DNA from: Lactuca virosa
Taxonomy: Eukaryota; Streptophyta; Magnoliopsida; Asterales; Asteraceae
NCBI GenBank assembly: GCA_928212115.1
Contig: CAKMRJ010003334.1
Location: 34,025,027 to 34,089,026, forward strand
Direction: 5' to 3'
DNA length: 64,000 nt
Numbering within the stretch: position 1 is the first letter of the stretch; every line of letters starts with the position of its first letter. The position numbers and the translations under genes were made by a program. Below the pieces are notes generated by a model that was given only the letters and a program-made list of their open reading frames with translations, did no database searches and had not been told where the DNA came from. Positions 30,682 to 41,638 of the stretch are shown here, one piece after another.

Positions 30682-31244
30682 AAATAAATAAATCATTAGG
30701 CGTTGTAGTAATCATAAATTTTTTTAGATGGATGCTGGAAGCCTTGCTATGGAGATGGCTCCTATCATTATGTGGCAGAAGGGACAACCACCAGAAACTT
30801 ATAAACAGTTCTGGAATCAGCCTTCAAAGACTCAATCCAATGCAAATCTTGATTCTGTACAAAACTATAACGAATGGGATATGCTTGCAGGTTTGTGTTC
30901 TCTAATGCAAGGAATAACAATATGCTTTTCTTCATTTGTTTATTAAACCATATTCTACTTTTAAGCTGTAAACTGTACATCTTTTTCTACTCATAATGAT
31001 GCTATAATATATAGTATTATGTCAATGCATTTAGCCTAGAATCTGGGAGTTAATTTTAATTTTTTTTTTTTTTTATTGGTGTAAAAAATTCCATCCAGAT
31101 GAGAGTGAAGATTCAGATGTATCCTCAGCAATCCCATTGGATGATGGGGTGCGAATTGACTTCAGTGGCATAGAGGTTTTACAGTGTCTAATAGAACATC
31201 ACAATGCCATTTTCACTGATGCAAACGAGACCGTTTGGAGGTGA
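29489..31244 (+). CDS. RhoGAP-domain protein (small G-protein regulator)
   Basis: Seven coding exons join in frame: 29489-29549, 29626-29888, 29963-30044, 30114-30290, 30393-30637, 30728-30890 and 31099-31244, all with GT-AG introns, giving 378 residues. This is close to the length I recall for the single-domain Arabidopsis RhoGAP family protein At5g61530. The N-terminus (21-108) is Ala/Lys-rich and helical. The RhoGAP fold begins with VFGVPIEV (136) and includes KCADYLVLSGLNS (160-172) and the block LVKCYLASLPQPLI (212-225), matching the Lxx-L-P-x-P-L signature. GAPs speed GTP hydrolysis by Rho/ROP GTPases. At the arginine-finger position the sequence is LFKSEG, with Lys177 where GAPs have Arg. 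Intron 5 carries a (CT)n tract. The start is the first ATG after the leader intron. Confidence 0.9.
30640..30677 (+). repeat. (CT)n microsatellite in RhoGAP intron 5
   Basis: About 19 CT units directly downstream of the exon 5 donor (30638). It is transcribed as a pyrimidine tract near the 5' splice site. Confidence 0.97.
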
Positions 31245-33333
31245 CTCATATCTTCTTTATCATTTTAAAATTTGATTCAATTTTCTCATCAATAAAATTC
31301 ATTCTCTCATATCATCAAACTTACCATAAACTGGAGCTTTTCTTTTTGGATTGATGGTGATTTGTATATTCTATTCTGTCAAGTTCATTACATAATGTTT
31401 TTAGGTTAGGAATGTATGCAAAGCAAATGTTTCTTTTACAAGTTTGTATATTATAAAGGTTATGATGTTTGGTTTTCCTTTTTGTGCGGTTTATGTGGTT
31501 TGAGCCTAATATATTTAGAAATCAAATTACAGGTAACCAATATACTACGAATTTGTGCATAACAAGTGTAACATTTTATTAAACTTGGATTTATAATTTG
31601 CAACCTTTTCTCATTTTCTTGGATTGAATATTAAGTTGGCATAATGCATGCAGTATTTTTGTATATTATTTGTCTCTGATGATTACTAGTTAGATGACAC
31701 AATATCCTTTTGTACAACTTATAAGTCTGATTAATAATGTAACTTTTAGTAAGATGTTTAATTAGAGGCAATGTTTTAATACTGTATCATCGATAATTGT
31801 TATGATGATCACAATAATCAAAATAGACAGATAGTTTTAAGTTGTGACACTAAATTTTTCGGTACAAAATCATCAATATTTATATTCAATGGTTACACGT
31901 GCAATCTCTGAAAGTTAAAGATATACTATAAAAGATAGATATAACAAAGTAAAGAAGTCTACATTGATAGTATAGTGATCGGTTTAGAAAGTTGAATTGC
32001 AAGCGGCAATTTTCTCTAGTCCCATGTAGTTGGTGGAAAAACCTACAATACGTTTAAAAGGTTTTTCTTACCTTAAGCCTTCGAATGCTTTAGACTGTAG
32101 TGGAGGATAAGGTATGGGTCAAGCCCACAAATATGAACAGACGGAATGACGTGATTTATTTTGCCTTTTTGGGCGCTCAGAGTTGAAGAACTTTTAAATT
32201 TTAGCAAAGTGTTGGTCGGATCGTGTTGGACCAATCCAATCAATGTGTGACTTCATACTGTGACGATGTACTGTGGCTCTCACGGTTATTTTGGGTGTCT
32301 CCTAGGGTTTTTGCGGTTAAGATTACAGTTTTTTTGGAGCTGTATTCCACACACCAGAGACTGGGAAATCTCACTGCTCTCCTCTCTCCCTCCGCATTCT
32401 TTCAGTTTCCGATTATTCATTTTGAATTTATTGGTTCTTCCATAGTTGGTGGAACAAACGATAATCTGCATTAGATCATGGGGTTTTATGTTGAAACTTA
32501 CAACAGTTGAGCAACGTAAAAACCTTTAAGGACGTGGGTTCTTTTGTGCCGTTTTAAAAGTCAAGAATCTATGATCTTCTAATTGGTTTTACTGTTTTCT
32601 ATCACATCTTAAAACTTGTCACATAATGGAACAACCTTCTTCTACTTAATCCTGTTAGTTATTCAACTACTCCAAGACGTTGAATTATTTAGTGTGTATC
32701 TCTATGTTCGTTATAAAGGGAGGGATATAAAAATGTGTTGGATAAAGTTTATATCTTGTAAATACGGATGCCAATATACATACACATACCCACTTGACTA
32801 TGTTGTTCGTTAACATACAATGACGAGTATATATATTACCAACCTAATTCTTTTACAAGTAATATATAAAATTTATATGTGACCTACCTTAATTTGTTTA
32901 ACAAAAAAAGTTAAATATAAATCAAGACTTTTAAAGCCTACCTTTTATATCTCTATAGCCCAAATACTTAATTACAGATTAAAAAATAACTTTATATATT
33001 TTTTGAGTGATATATTTTGTGTCATATAATAAAAAAATGAGTGATTAACTTTTAAGTGATAGTTTAGTGTTATATCTTGAAAAAAATGTTTTAGATAGTA
33101 TTAGTAATGATATAATTGTGAAAATGATATTAGTATTCCTCGGGTACAATTGTAAGAACTTTAAATCTTTTTGGTTTGCTTATACGATCCTACCCCCTAC
33201 TACTATTTTTTGACTAATTTATTTCTATATATCAGTTTCATTATCGCATAGGTTTTTGTTCTAGACTCTTCCTATAAAATATCTATGCAGTTCATTGTTA
33301 AGTGTTCCACTACTTGTTGTCGTCAAACCATAT
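31245..33333. other. RhoGAP 3' flank and intergenic DNA
   Basis: Probably contains the 3' UTR just after the stop at 31244. Near 32220-32470 there is a moderately GC-richer patch open in two frames (for example 83 codons from 32223) without a recognisable domain; I do not call it a gene. The rest is AT-rich with no transposon ends found. Confidence 0.45.
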
Positions 33334-33341
33334 GTTGCTAC

Positions 33342-33891
33342 TAGGGGTGTTCGCGGTGCAGTTTGGAGATAAAACCACAAACCGCACCGCACGTGCGGTT
33401 TGATATTTTTGAAAACCGCAAACCGCACCATGAAGGTTCCAAACCGCGTTATGCGGTGCAGTGCGGTTTGGTGTGGTGTGGGCGGTTTTGATGCGGTTTG
33501 ATAGACAACTTTTCAAATTTAAGTATGAGTATATAAATATTAACTTATTGTTTATCATATCCATTTTTCAAATATAATAATCAAATGGAATACTTAGCGT
33601 GCGATAGATGTTTGTAATGTTTGTAAAATATGTTTTTACCTGAGGCTAGAAGATGAATAACAAACATATACTCTATATATATATCCTAAACAATATATTA
33701 TATATGTCTAACGTATAATTAAAAAAATAAAGAAAAACATATAAAGAATTAGCAAAAATATCTAATTTATTAAGCGAAGTTTCATCAAATTCAATTAAAC
33801 AAAAGTTTGAAATTTGCATCCCGCTTCGATCCATTTTTTCGTATGTATGACTAAATTAGTTATGTTCTTTAATTATTTTATACTAAATTGG

Positions 33892-33961
<70 letters not shown>

Positions 33962-34144
33962 ATGGTGCGGTGCGGTTTGAACCGCAGTTTTGTAATTAAA
34001 AACCACAAACCGCACCGCGTAGTGCGGTTTGACAAAATTTCAATCCGCAAACCGCGCCGCATATATCTTAAACCGCGTTATGCGGTGTGGTGTGGTGCGG
34101 TGCGGGCGGTTTATGCGGTTTGTGCGGTTTGGTGCACACCCCTA
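33342..34144. mobile_element. hAT-type MITE, 803 bp
   Basis: The ends are TAGGGGTGTTCGCGG and, inverted, TAGGGGTGTGCACC, with a perfect 8-bp target duplication GTTGCTAC (33334-33341 and 34145-34152). About 200 bp at each end is dense in AACCGCACCGC / GCGGTGCGGTTT repeats in both orientations. The AT-rich centre holds a (TA)n(CA)n tract (33893-33960). No transposase. Confidence 0.92.
33893..33960. repeat. (TA)n(CA)n microsatellite
   Basis: A TA run with one break followed by about seven CA units, inside the hAT MITE. Confidence 0.97.
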
Positions 34145-34207
34145 GTTGCTACTAGTCAACTTGCTGCGAAAGATTCAACTATGTAGCTCCCTCTAACGAC
34201 AAAAGTT

Positions 34208-34662
34208 AGGTTGTCAAGATCAGGATCATACGTAGGATCGTTTTCGGGTTTACAAAATCAGGATCGTAAGATCGATATCGGGATCCTAAGATCCACCGAA
34301 AATGACATAATTATAAGTTTAAATCATGCAAAATTCACATTCATCAACCACTTTATAGTATACCGTTCTTAATAAGAAGCATAATCAATAAGGGTAAGAA
34401 GCAATATCAATCAGTTTACGGTTCAGAAAATAGGTACCGAATAAAGTTATTATCGATTGACATGTGGGTAAGACGACTAGCAAATGGGTAAAAAAATGAA
34501 AATTCAAATTAAAATTTGTCAATTTTCATAGAGTGGTAGGATTGAATCGGATCCCAATCCTACGATCCCATATGCGATCTTACATATAAAGTGATCATAT
34601 TATCCTACGTGATTTTCATAGGTAGGATCTTACGATCCAACAATCAGGATATTGACACCTTC
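34208..34662. repeat. GGATCNTAAGATC-rich repeat, possible MITE
   Basis: Many copies of AGGATC(G/T)TA(A/C)GATC-type words (34225-34290 and 34545-34650) in both orientations. The outer ends, AGGTTGTCAAGATC and (inverted) AGGTGTCAATATC, are similar and flanked by ACGACAAAAG and TCGATAAAAC, which might be a decayed duplication. Suggestive of a MITE only. Confidence 0.4.
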
Positions 34663-35459
34663 GATAAAACATAATCTTGAGCTTCTTGTTAGATTTTAAG
34701 TTATGTTTTATGAAATATTGATATATCTACTCTTTAAAATTAAAAAATAGGATAGCTAAGTTCTTGTGTAGTATACGAAGGTGCTTATAATGCAATTTTA
34801 GCTCGCGAATTATTGTTGTTTGTTATTAATTTTGGGATACGTGTTGTTTTTATTATCTATTGATAGACTTTTGTTACGATTGATATCATTTTCTTTCAAG
34901 AGCTCTATTAATGAATTCATAAAATAGTAAATATTATAGTAGTTGTTTGTGGCGGATCGGCATGGGAGTACGTTAATGATCGTTAGGAGCAGTGGCGGAG
35001 CCAGACTCAAAGCAAAGGGGTATCCCAATTTTTTTCGGGTATCACCGCAACGGCTGAGCAGTCGGACTCGATTTGATATGACCACTGGGGTCGGAATAAC
35101 AATCATCTTCTTAGTCATTACCAAAACGATGATAACGACATACATGAATCAAACATAATCAATTACTAGTGCCTTGTTAACCTTGTGACTTTCCCTGATC
35201 CAAGTGCGAGTCGTGTGCTTCTGATAGTATAGGCCTCTACTACCTTTCACACCTACCCATACTCGTCCCAAGTATTGTCTCGCAGTTTTCCAATTCACCA
35301 CACAATAAAATCATATAGCAACTTAACACACGGATAACAAAACCAAGGTTTATATTATTTCTTGAAACGATTACTTAGATGTTCAAGTTCACCCTATACT
35401 ATGCCTCTTATATTAGGCTACACCACATGATACTATTTATGTGGCTACATTATAGATCC
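34663..35459. other. Unassigned, with a widely shared repeat phrase
   Basis: It includes GCAGTGGCGGAGCCAGACTC at about 34989, a phrase I recognise as the start of dispersed repeats in many plant genomes, followed by an AAGGGGTATCCCAATTTTTT-type run. 35160-35459 may be internal sequence of gypsy C, but no motif proves it. Confidence 0.4.
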
Positions 35460-35469
35460 TTACTTACTC

Positions 35470-36132
35470 CTATTCCCTTGCGTCGTCACCTGCTTCATCA
35501 AGGATCATCTGAAATGCTCTTGCCTTTGGCTTCGGTGGTGCATTTTTCCTTGTAGCTTCGTTTTTCTTTGGGCAGTTTTTCGAAATATGCCCACCACCTC
35601 CACATTCGTAACACTTCTTGTTGTCGAATGTACAATCTCTGGAATAGTGACCAGCCCTCCCACACTTATAGCAAGTCACTTGTCCATCGCATCTTCCGAA
35701 GTGCTTCTTCTTGAACTTCTCACACCACTTGGCTCCACTACTTCTTCCATAATTTTGGTCGTCCAGGTTGGACTTCGTGAATCTTCTTTTCTTATCAGAT
35801 CTTGTTGATACCTCAATCTTCATTTTCTCGCCAACTTCAACCTTGTTGGCGGTTCTGCCTTTGATTATTTCTTCAACAAACTTAGCAACCCAGATGGTTG
35901 CCTCAAGAGTAGGTGCCTAGCGTACTGGCACAATAGGTTCGTCTTAATTTTGCTGAAATAAATTCCTTGTCTCTTCCATCTGACGATCCAACATCATCTG
36001 CATCATTGCTTGTACTCCTGCCATCGTGATTGGCTCGGGTGCAACTGCTACTTCTGGTGCACGCTCAATCACTTGTGGCTCAGGCTGCGGGTTACCACTT
36101 CCGAATCCGCTTCGAGTTCTCACCATGTCCAT
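35470..36132 (-). pseudogene. Gypsy C Gag with a central deletion
   Basis: It starts MVRTRSGFGSGNPQ at 36132 and keeps VQAMMQMMLDRQMEETRNLF. After a stop it jumps to the C-terminal part at 35823-35470, with two CCHC knuckles: CYKCGRAGHYSRDC and CYECGGGGHISKNC. The central Retrotrans_gag domain seen in gypsy B (the FTGKE...WISEMELAF region onward) is absent, so several hundred bases have been deleted. Not functional by itself. Confidence 0.85.
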
Positions 36133-36509
36133 CTATACACCAAATCAGACGTTCAGTGTGCAGTGATGAAAATTTAGATAGGGGAATCAGACGTATAAAT
36201 CTTCTTATCACTCCGAAAAGTTACATGCCAATTCTAATACCATAATTAAACATTTTAGAAATCTGAACACATAAAGTTTCCAAATCCGGTCGGCAACAGA
36301 CCATAGATCCGATCAAATAATGGCATCATAAAGCATCACAAATTATTTAGCACATAAAGCAATTTAGGCACCTTCCCTAATTGAGCTAGTGTTCGTGTCT
36401 ATTCAGGTGTACTTCCTAAAATATATTAGACACACTCCTTACGATCATCGCTTAGCATTCTAAGTTTAAGTCTAGAAATAAATCCTTATTCCTAGTTCGC
36501 TTAAACTAA

Positions 36510-36522
36510 TGCTCTGATACCA
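36510..36522 (-). promoter_or_regulatory. Primer binding site (initiator tRNA-Met) of gypsy C
   Basis: The minus strand reads TGGTATCAGAGCA two bases inside the LTR, identical to that of gypsy B. Confidence 0.9.
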
Positions 36523-36524
36523 AC

Positions 36525-37221
36525 TGTGACATCCCCAAATTCACGGTCATTTTAAAAATTTTATTTATGCTTATTTGAAAATTAGAGTATTCATTTTAAA
36601 GAATAATATTGCGAAATTTGTTCCCAGAAAACATGATAAATATATTATGAAAACATTTCCAAAGAAATGTATTTTGTTTATATTAAAACTTTGGGATGTC
36701 ATCGTCAATACAGAAACATAAGCATAAACAACATTTACATTCATTACATACACTAGTGATTTAACATCTCCTTTAATCTCTCAGTATAATGTAGCTTCGT
36801 ATCGATACATGTGATACAAATAAACTGAGTGGGTAAGGTTGGGAAACCTGGTGAGTACATAGGTTTTCAACCCACAATAACAAATTTATTATGTTTTATC
36901 ATCAAACAATTAACCCAATTACTATCTTCTTTATTCTTAAGTATCTTCCCTAAAAATTATCTATTCCTCGATATTTATTCCTAAGGATTGTCCTAAGGAA
37001 TAGGAACGAAGTCGATCGCTTCCAGAGTTTATATAACAGACACTAAGTCCATAGCTGCTGATGTTATCTGTTAGGCACTAAGTCCATAGCTGCCACTGTT
37101 TATATATAGGGCACTAAATCCATAGCTGCCAACGTTTATTTGTGAGGCACTAAGTCCATAGCTTCCAGGGTTTATCTCCTTTATTGACATTATTATTTTA
37201 GGGATTCCACCCACAATACAT
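36525..37221 (-). repeat. 5' LTR of gypsy C, inner part
   Basis: Begins TGTGACATCCCC on the plus strand. It contains repeated GGCACTAAGTCCATAGCTGCC phrases (37020-37180) homologous to the 7380-7720 block of gypsy B. It is cut at 37221 by copia A; the last five bases, TACAT, are the target site. Confidence 0.88.
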
Positions 37222-38002
37222 TGTTGGATTAGTGTCTAAGCCTGTAACTATATTTGGTAAGTACTTGACCCGGTTGTGCATGGTCCTTTTGGGTTGCCTT
37301 CACCATAGCAACTTGATAGGGTGATTCATAAAGAGAGAAGAGATTATTATATTAATATATTATGAGAATAATATATTAAAGGAATAATAATATTATTTAA
37401 TTAATATTAGTCATAAATTAAATTAGGAATTAATTTGGTGACTAAAAGAGGTTAATTGAATAAAAGGGCTTAAACTGTCAAATGTGTGATAGTTGAGTTT
37501 TGGGCTATGAATCCTTATAGATCTTAGGGTGGCCGAATTTAGGGTTAAGATATCCTTGAATTCGTCCAAGCCTCATATCTAGAAGGATCCTTGGATTGCT
37601 TAGAGCCTAAGTTATTCAATTAGGGTTAAGGATGTAACCCTAGTAGCTCATAGTATAAATAGACCCTATGGGTGAGGGAAATCGACCACCTTGTTGCATT
37701 AGAAACCCTAGAGCCGATTTTCTCATCCCTTCTCTCTCTCCAAATCATCCTATTGCTAGTTGGTGTTTGTAAGCCATTAGAGGAGTGACAATTGTGACTC
37801 TAAGCTCCAAGAACAAGAAGATTCAACCAAGAAACTTAAGGTATTCTTCTAGATCTGATTTCATATGTTATGATTCAATTGTTTACACTAGATCTAGCAT
37901 TATAAGCCTTGGAAACATTGCATGTTCAATTAGAGAAACCTAGATCCAAGCATTAGGGTTTGCATGTGCACATAGGAAAGTTCTTATGGCTCAAACCCAT
38001 CA
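37222..38002 (+). repeat. 5' LTR of copia A
   Basis: 781 bp, TGTTGGATTAGTGTC to CTCAAACCCATCA. A likely TATA box lies in CATAGTATAAATAGACCC at about 37650, followed by a CCCTTCTCTCTCTCC pyrimidine stretch near 37727. Confidence 0.95.
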
Positions 38003-38003
38003 G

Positions 38004-38015
38004 TGGTATCAGAGC
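38004..38015 (+). promoter_or_regulatory. Primer binding site (initiator tRNA-Met) of copia A
   Basis: TGGTATCAGAGC, one base after the 5' LTR, complementary to the 3' end of initiator methionine tRNA. Confidence 0.95.
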
Positions 38016-38576
38016 TTAGATTGATTTCTATTGAATTGATGCTTTAATTGATTGCTTTTACATGAAAAAATCGTTTTTTTTTGTGCCCCTGACTGACAGA
38101 CTCGGCGAGTATCATGAACTCAGTGAGTCCATAATGGAACTCGGCGAGTTCGAGCGTCAGTTAGAGCAGATTTCAGGATTTCTTGCTGTTTTGCTTGAGG
38201 ATACTTGCCTTAATTGTTTTGGGTCATTAAAATCCGAATTTTATCATATATTTGAGTATATCTTTGACCAAACAAAAGATAATTACCATTTGATTGAATA
38301 ATAATTTCCTTATATGATAATAATTGATTATTTGAATTAATTGGTAAATTGTCTTGCAAGTAATATTGACTGGGTCAAATTTAGATAACCATTAAATTAA
38401 TTAGTTGATTTATATTATTTGCTATTTGATCCTTTATGTTTTGAAAAGTTCAAAACTTGTCCTTAAGTTTTGAAATTTAAGTTTTGTGATTAAAAGTTTA
38501 ATTTGAACTAATTAAATTTCAAACCTTAGAATTTTACAAGTTTTAAAATTCAACACTATACTTATAAATTATAAGA

Positions 38577-38619
<43 letters not shown>

Positions 38620-39409
38620 CTTAAATGCTAGTCTTACCGTTAGTAGGCCCCATTCACGAAGCCAGTCTATAAGGGGGGGTATAAGGTTATGGCCTATAAA
38701 ATGACCGTTTAATGGGTGTCCATTCTCACCCACCGCTTCCTTGATTGGTGGAGGGTCGTTAGCCGAACGGGTAGGATCGGACAAATCTTTCCTCATTAAA
38801 AGTATAATGAATCTATATAAAGTAACTAAATGTTTTTACAAAATTCCCAATCTTAGTTACTTTAGGCAAAAGTGAATTGATGCAATTCCATGAAATTACA
38901 CTTTGTACCCTTGCTAAGACGTTAATGGAGCGCGTGTGGTTAACCGGTACGTTAATTGGGTTCTAAGCAAAGGTGGCAAATGGTGACTCATTGTTTGTTA
39001 TAGTTCGATGGAGCGTGTGTGGTTAACCAACACATCGAATAGGTAACTGTAACAATGAGAGCACCATGTACATTTGCATGGTTATTCACACCCACTTTGT
39101 GATCCTTTGACATCCCAGTCACAAACGAGAGGGGCATATCGAGGATTAAACATGCCATTGAAAAGTTCAATGTATTTCAAAAGATCTAGGAGTTTTCAAT
39201 ACATTTAAAACCTAATTTCTTTTTCGTTTTTTCATGGTGGAGAATTAGTAAATCGACATTCACTTGCCTTCAAATTATTTACTTATTAGATTACTGCATC
39301 CCTCTTCTAATTTGTGAATAATGTTGTTGGTTCCTAGCCCTAATTTTTCATTTGGGTGGTTAATTTGGGAAATTCATTTCTAATCAACTTTGTTCTTTTC
39401 CCATTTCAG
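38016..39409 (+). other. Copia A untranslated leader
   Basis: About 1.4 kb before gag. It contains two perfect ACTCGGCGAGT palindromes (38100-38110, 38139-38149) and related words shared with the gypsy A LTR, plus a (TA)n tract at 38579-38618. The sequence TTTTCCCATTTCAG directly before the gag ATG looks like a splice acceptor. Confidence 0.7.
38579..38618 (+). repeat. (TA)n microsatellite
   Basis: About 20 TA units in the copia A leader. Confidence 0.97.
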
Positions 39410-40320
39410 ATGTCGAACGCAAACAACAACGCTTCTGGGTCAAACTCCTCTGGTTCATTCTCACTCATGAACTTGTGTGGGAAAGTGATCTTCGATGGGA
39501 CCAATTTCAGTAATTGGATCCGCAACATTCGCATGGTCACTCGCTACAAGGACAAAGAATATGTCCTCGACGAGAAGCTAAAGGAGATTGATATCGAAAC
39601 TGCTACTGCCGATGAGATCGCGGCCTACGAGGCCCATGAGCGTGATGCCACGAAAGTCCATTGCATCATGCTCGCGACTATGACTGCTGAACTCCAAAAG
39701 TCCTATGAGGACAAGTACCCCTATGAGATGTATCAGGATCTGCTGGAATGCTACCACCAGAGCGCTAGGCAAGAGAGGTATGAGATCATCACTTCGATGA
39801 TCACTACCAAAATGGGCAATGGAGAGTCCCTTACTGCCCATCTGCAAAAGATGCAGAGATATGTTGATCGCCTGCTGAAGTTGAATGTGAACTTCGATGA
39901 AGAGCTGGCAATTGACATCATCCTTCACTCATTGCCTTCCTGCTATAGCCAGTTCCGCATGACCTACCACATGAATAAGGAATAGGTCTCCCTGAGCAAG
40001 CTTCAGGCTTGTTAGGACTGTGAGAGCAACCTCAAGGATAAATCTGTTGCATCACCTCCAACTCCAGCTGCTGCCCCTGTCTTGGCAATAGGGCAAGGGA
40101 AGGGTAAGAAGAGGAAGGCCTCCTCAAGGGGCCACCACAAGGGAAAGTCCCATGATGACACCTCTTTTAGTGGAACCAAAGTTGGTTCTGCTAAACCTAA
40201 CTCAAACCCTAAGGAGACAGAATACCATCACTGCCACAAGAAAGGGCATTGGAAGAGAAGCTGCCCAGAATATCTGCAGGCCATCAAGGATGGAAAGATC
40301 AAGCCATCTTTCGCAGGTAT
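39410..40320 (+). pseudogene. Copia A Gag
   Basis: The ATG at 39410 (MSNANNNASGSNSSG) begins a UBN2/Retrotran_gag-type capsid region (LMNLCGKVIFDGTNFSNWIR through LHSLPSCYSQFRMTYHMNKE). A TAG stop at 39983 and another at 40012 interrupt it. Past these a basic region and a zinc knuckle (HCHKKGHWKRSC) follow. The first Cys of the CCHC knuckle is replaced by Tyr (EYHHC), so zinc binding is probably weakened. The downstream frame stays open into protease. Confidence 0.9.
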
Positions 40321-41638
40321 TTACACAATTAAATCTAATAGTTTATCACATGCTACTTCTTGGGTTCTTGATACAGGATGTGGTTTTCACATATGTTCTG
40401 ATTTGCAGGGACTAAAAAGAAATAGGGATGTGGAGCGTGGAAGGATGAATCTGATCATGGGAAACAGAAGATCGTCGCTTGTGACCAAGATTGGAGTTTA
40501 TTCCTTAGTGCTTAGTAATGGTTTAGATTTAAATTTGAATAATTGTTGCTATTCGCCAGATATGGCTAGAAACATCATTTCATTTCATGGTTTATATAAA
40601 CAAGGTTTTAGATATTCATTTGATAATGAAAAGGGTTCTATTTATGCTTATTTTAATAATGTTTTATATTTTGAAGCATTGCCTTGTAATGGAATATATG
40701 AAACTGTGATGGTTGTAGACAATTTAGGAAATGATGTGTTGTGTGTGGATTCTTCCAATAGTATGGATAAAGCATGCTTGTGGCATTGTCGTCTGGGACA
40801 TGTCAACAAGAAACGCATAGCCCAACTCCAAAAGGATGGAGTGTTGGAGTCATTCGACCTTAGGGACGATGACGTGTGCGAGTCTTGTTTACTTGGAAAG
40901 ATGACCAAGTCACCCTTCACTGGCACTTGTGCAAGGGGTGAGGGTTTATTGGATCTCATACATACAGATGTATGTGGACCCTTTAGATCCACCACGAGGG
41001 ATGCGAATCGCTTCTATGTGACTTTCATAGATGATTATAGCAGATATGGGTATATCTACTTAATCAAGCACAAGTCAGAAACCTTTGAAAGGTTCTAAGA
41101 GTTTAAACAAGAAGTGGAGAATCAGTTGGGCAGGAAAATCAAGATGCTTCGATCTGATCGAGGTGGAGAGTACCTAAGTCTTGAGTTCCACGACTACCTC
41201 AAGGAATGTGGAATAGTTTCACAATTGACGCCACCTAGGACACCACAATTAAATGGTGTAGCTGAGAGGCGTAATCGAACCTTGCTAGACATGGTTCGTT
41301 CCATGATGAGTCGTGCTTCACTACCTATCTCATTCTGGGGGTATGCCTTAGAGACTGCCGCCCATATCCTTAACTTAGTCCCTACGAAGAAGGTTGCCAA
41401 AACACCTCACAAAATGTGGACAGGGAAGGCTCCCTCGTTGGCACATATCAAGGTTTGGGGTTGCGAGGTTTTCGTAAGACGAGAAACTCACGACAATCTC
41501 GAACCTTGTAGTGAGCGATGTATTTTCATCGGCTACCCACAGAAATCCTTTGGATATCTCTTCTACAGACCGAGTGACAATGTTGTCTTCGTTGCGAGGA
41601 GAGGGGTTTTCCTAGAGCGAGAACTCATAAGCCAATGA
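40321..41638 (+). pseudogene. Copia A protease and integrase
   Basis: The aspartic protease motif SWVLDTGCGFHICSDLQGL is at about 40357. The GAG_pre-integrase zinc segment (LWHCRLGHVNKKRIAQLQ and CESCLLGKMTKSPF) is at about 40780-40920. The integrase core has DLIHTDVCGPF and FIDDYSRYGYIYL with the catalytic Asp residues, then a TAA stop at 41096. After it comes RSDRGGEY and QLNGVAERRNRTLLDMVRSM, which includes the Glu of the DDE triad. A TGA stop at 41636 ends the readable integrase. The order protease, integrase, RT is diagnostic of Ty1-copia. Confidence 0.92.

Noticed and set aside
31980..32110. AGTCCCATGTAG-like word upstream of a T-rich stretch, resembling the USE/TATA arrangement of plant snRNA genes
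   Set aside because: The USE word is imperfect and no U1, U2, U4, U5, U6 or 7SL sequence follows at the expected distance.
32223..32474. 83-codon open frame with a hydrophobic patch
   Set aside because: A second frame is open over the same stretch; no family resemblance, no splice context and no clear start.
34989..35130. GCAGTGGCGGAGCCAGACTC start of a possible SINE or DNA transposon
   Set aside because: The phrase is common in plant repeats, but no second end, poly-A tail or target duplication was found here.
40152..40415. Alternative frame within copia A (and several antisense frames at 39578, 40648, 41194, 41849, 43004)
   Set aside because: These are shadows of the Gag-Pol frame.
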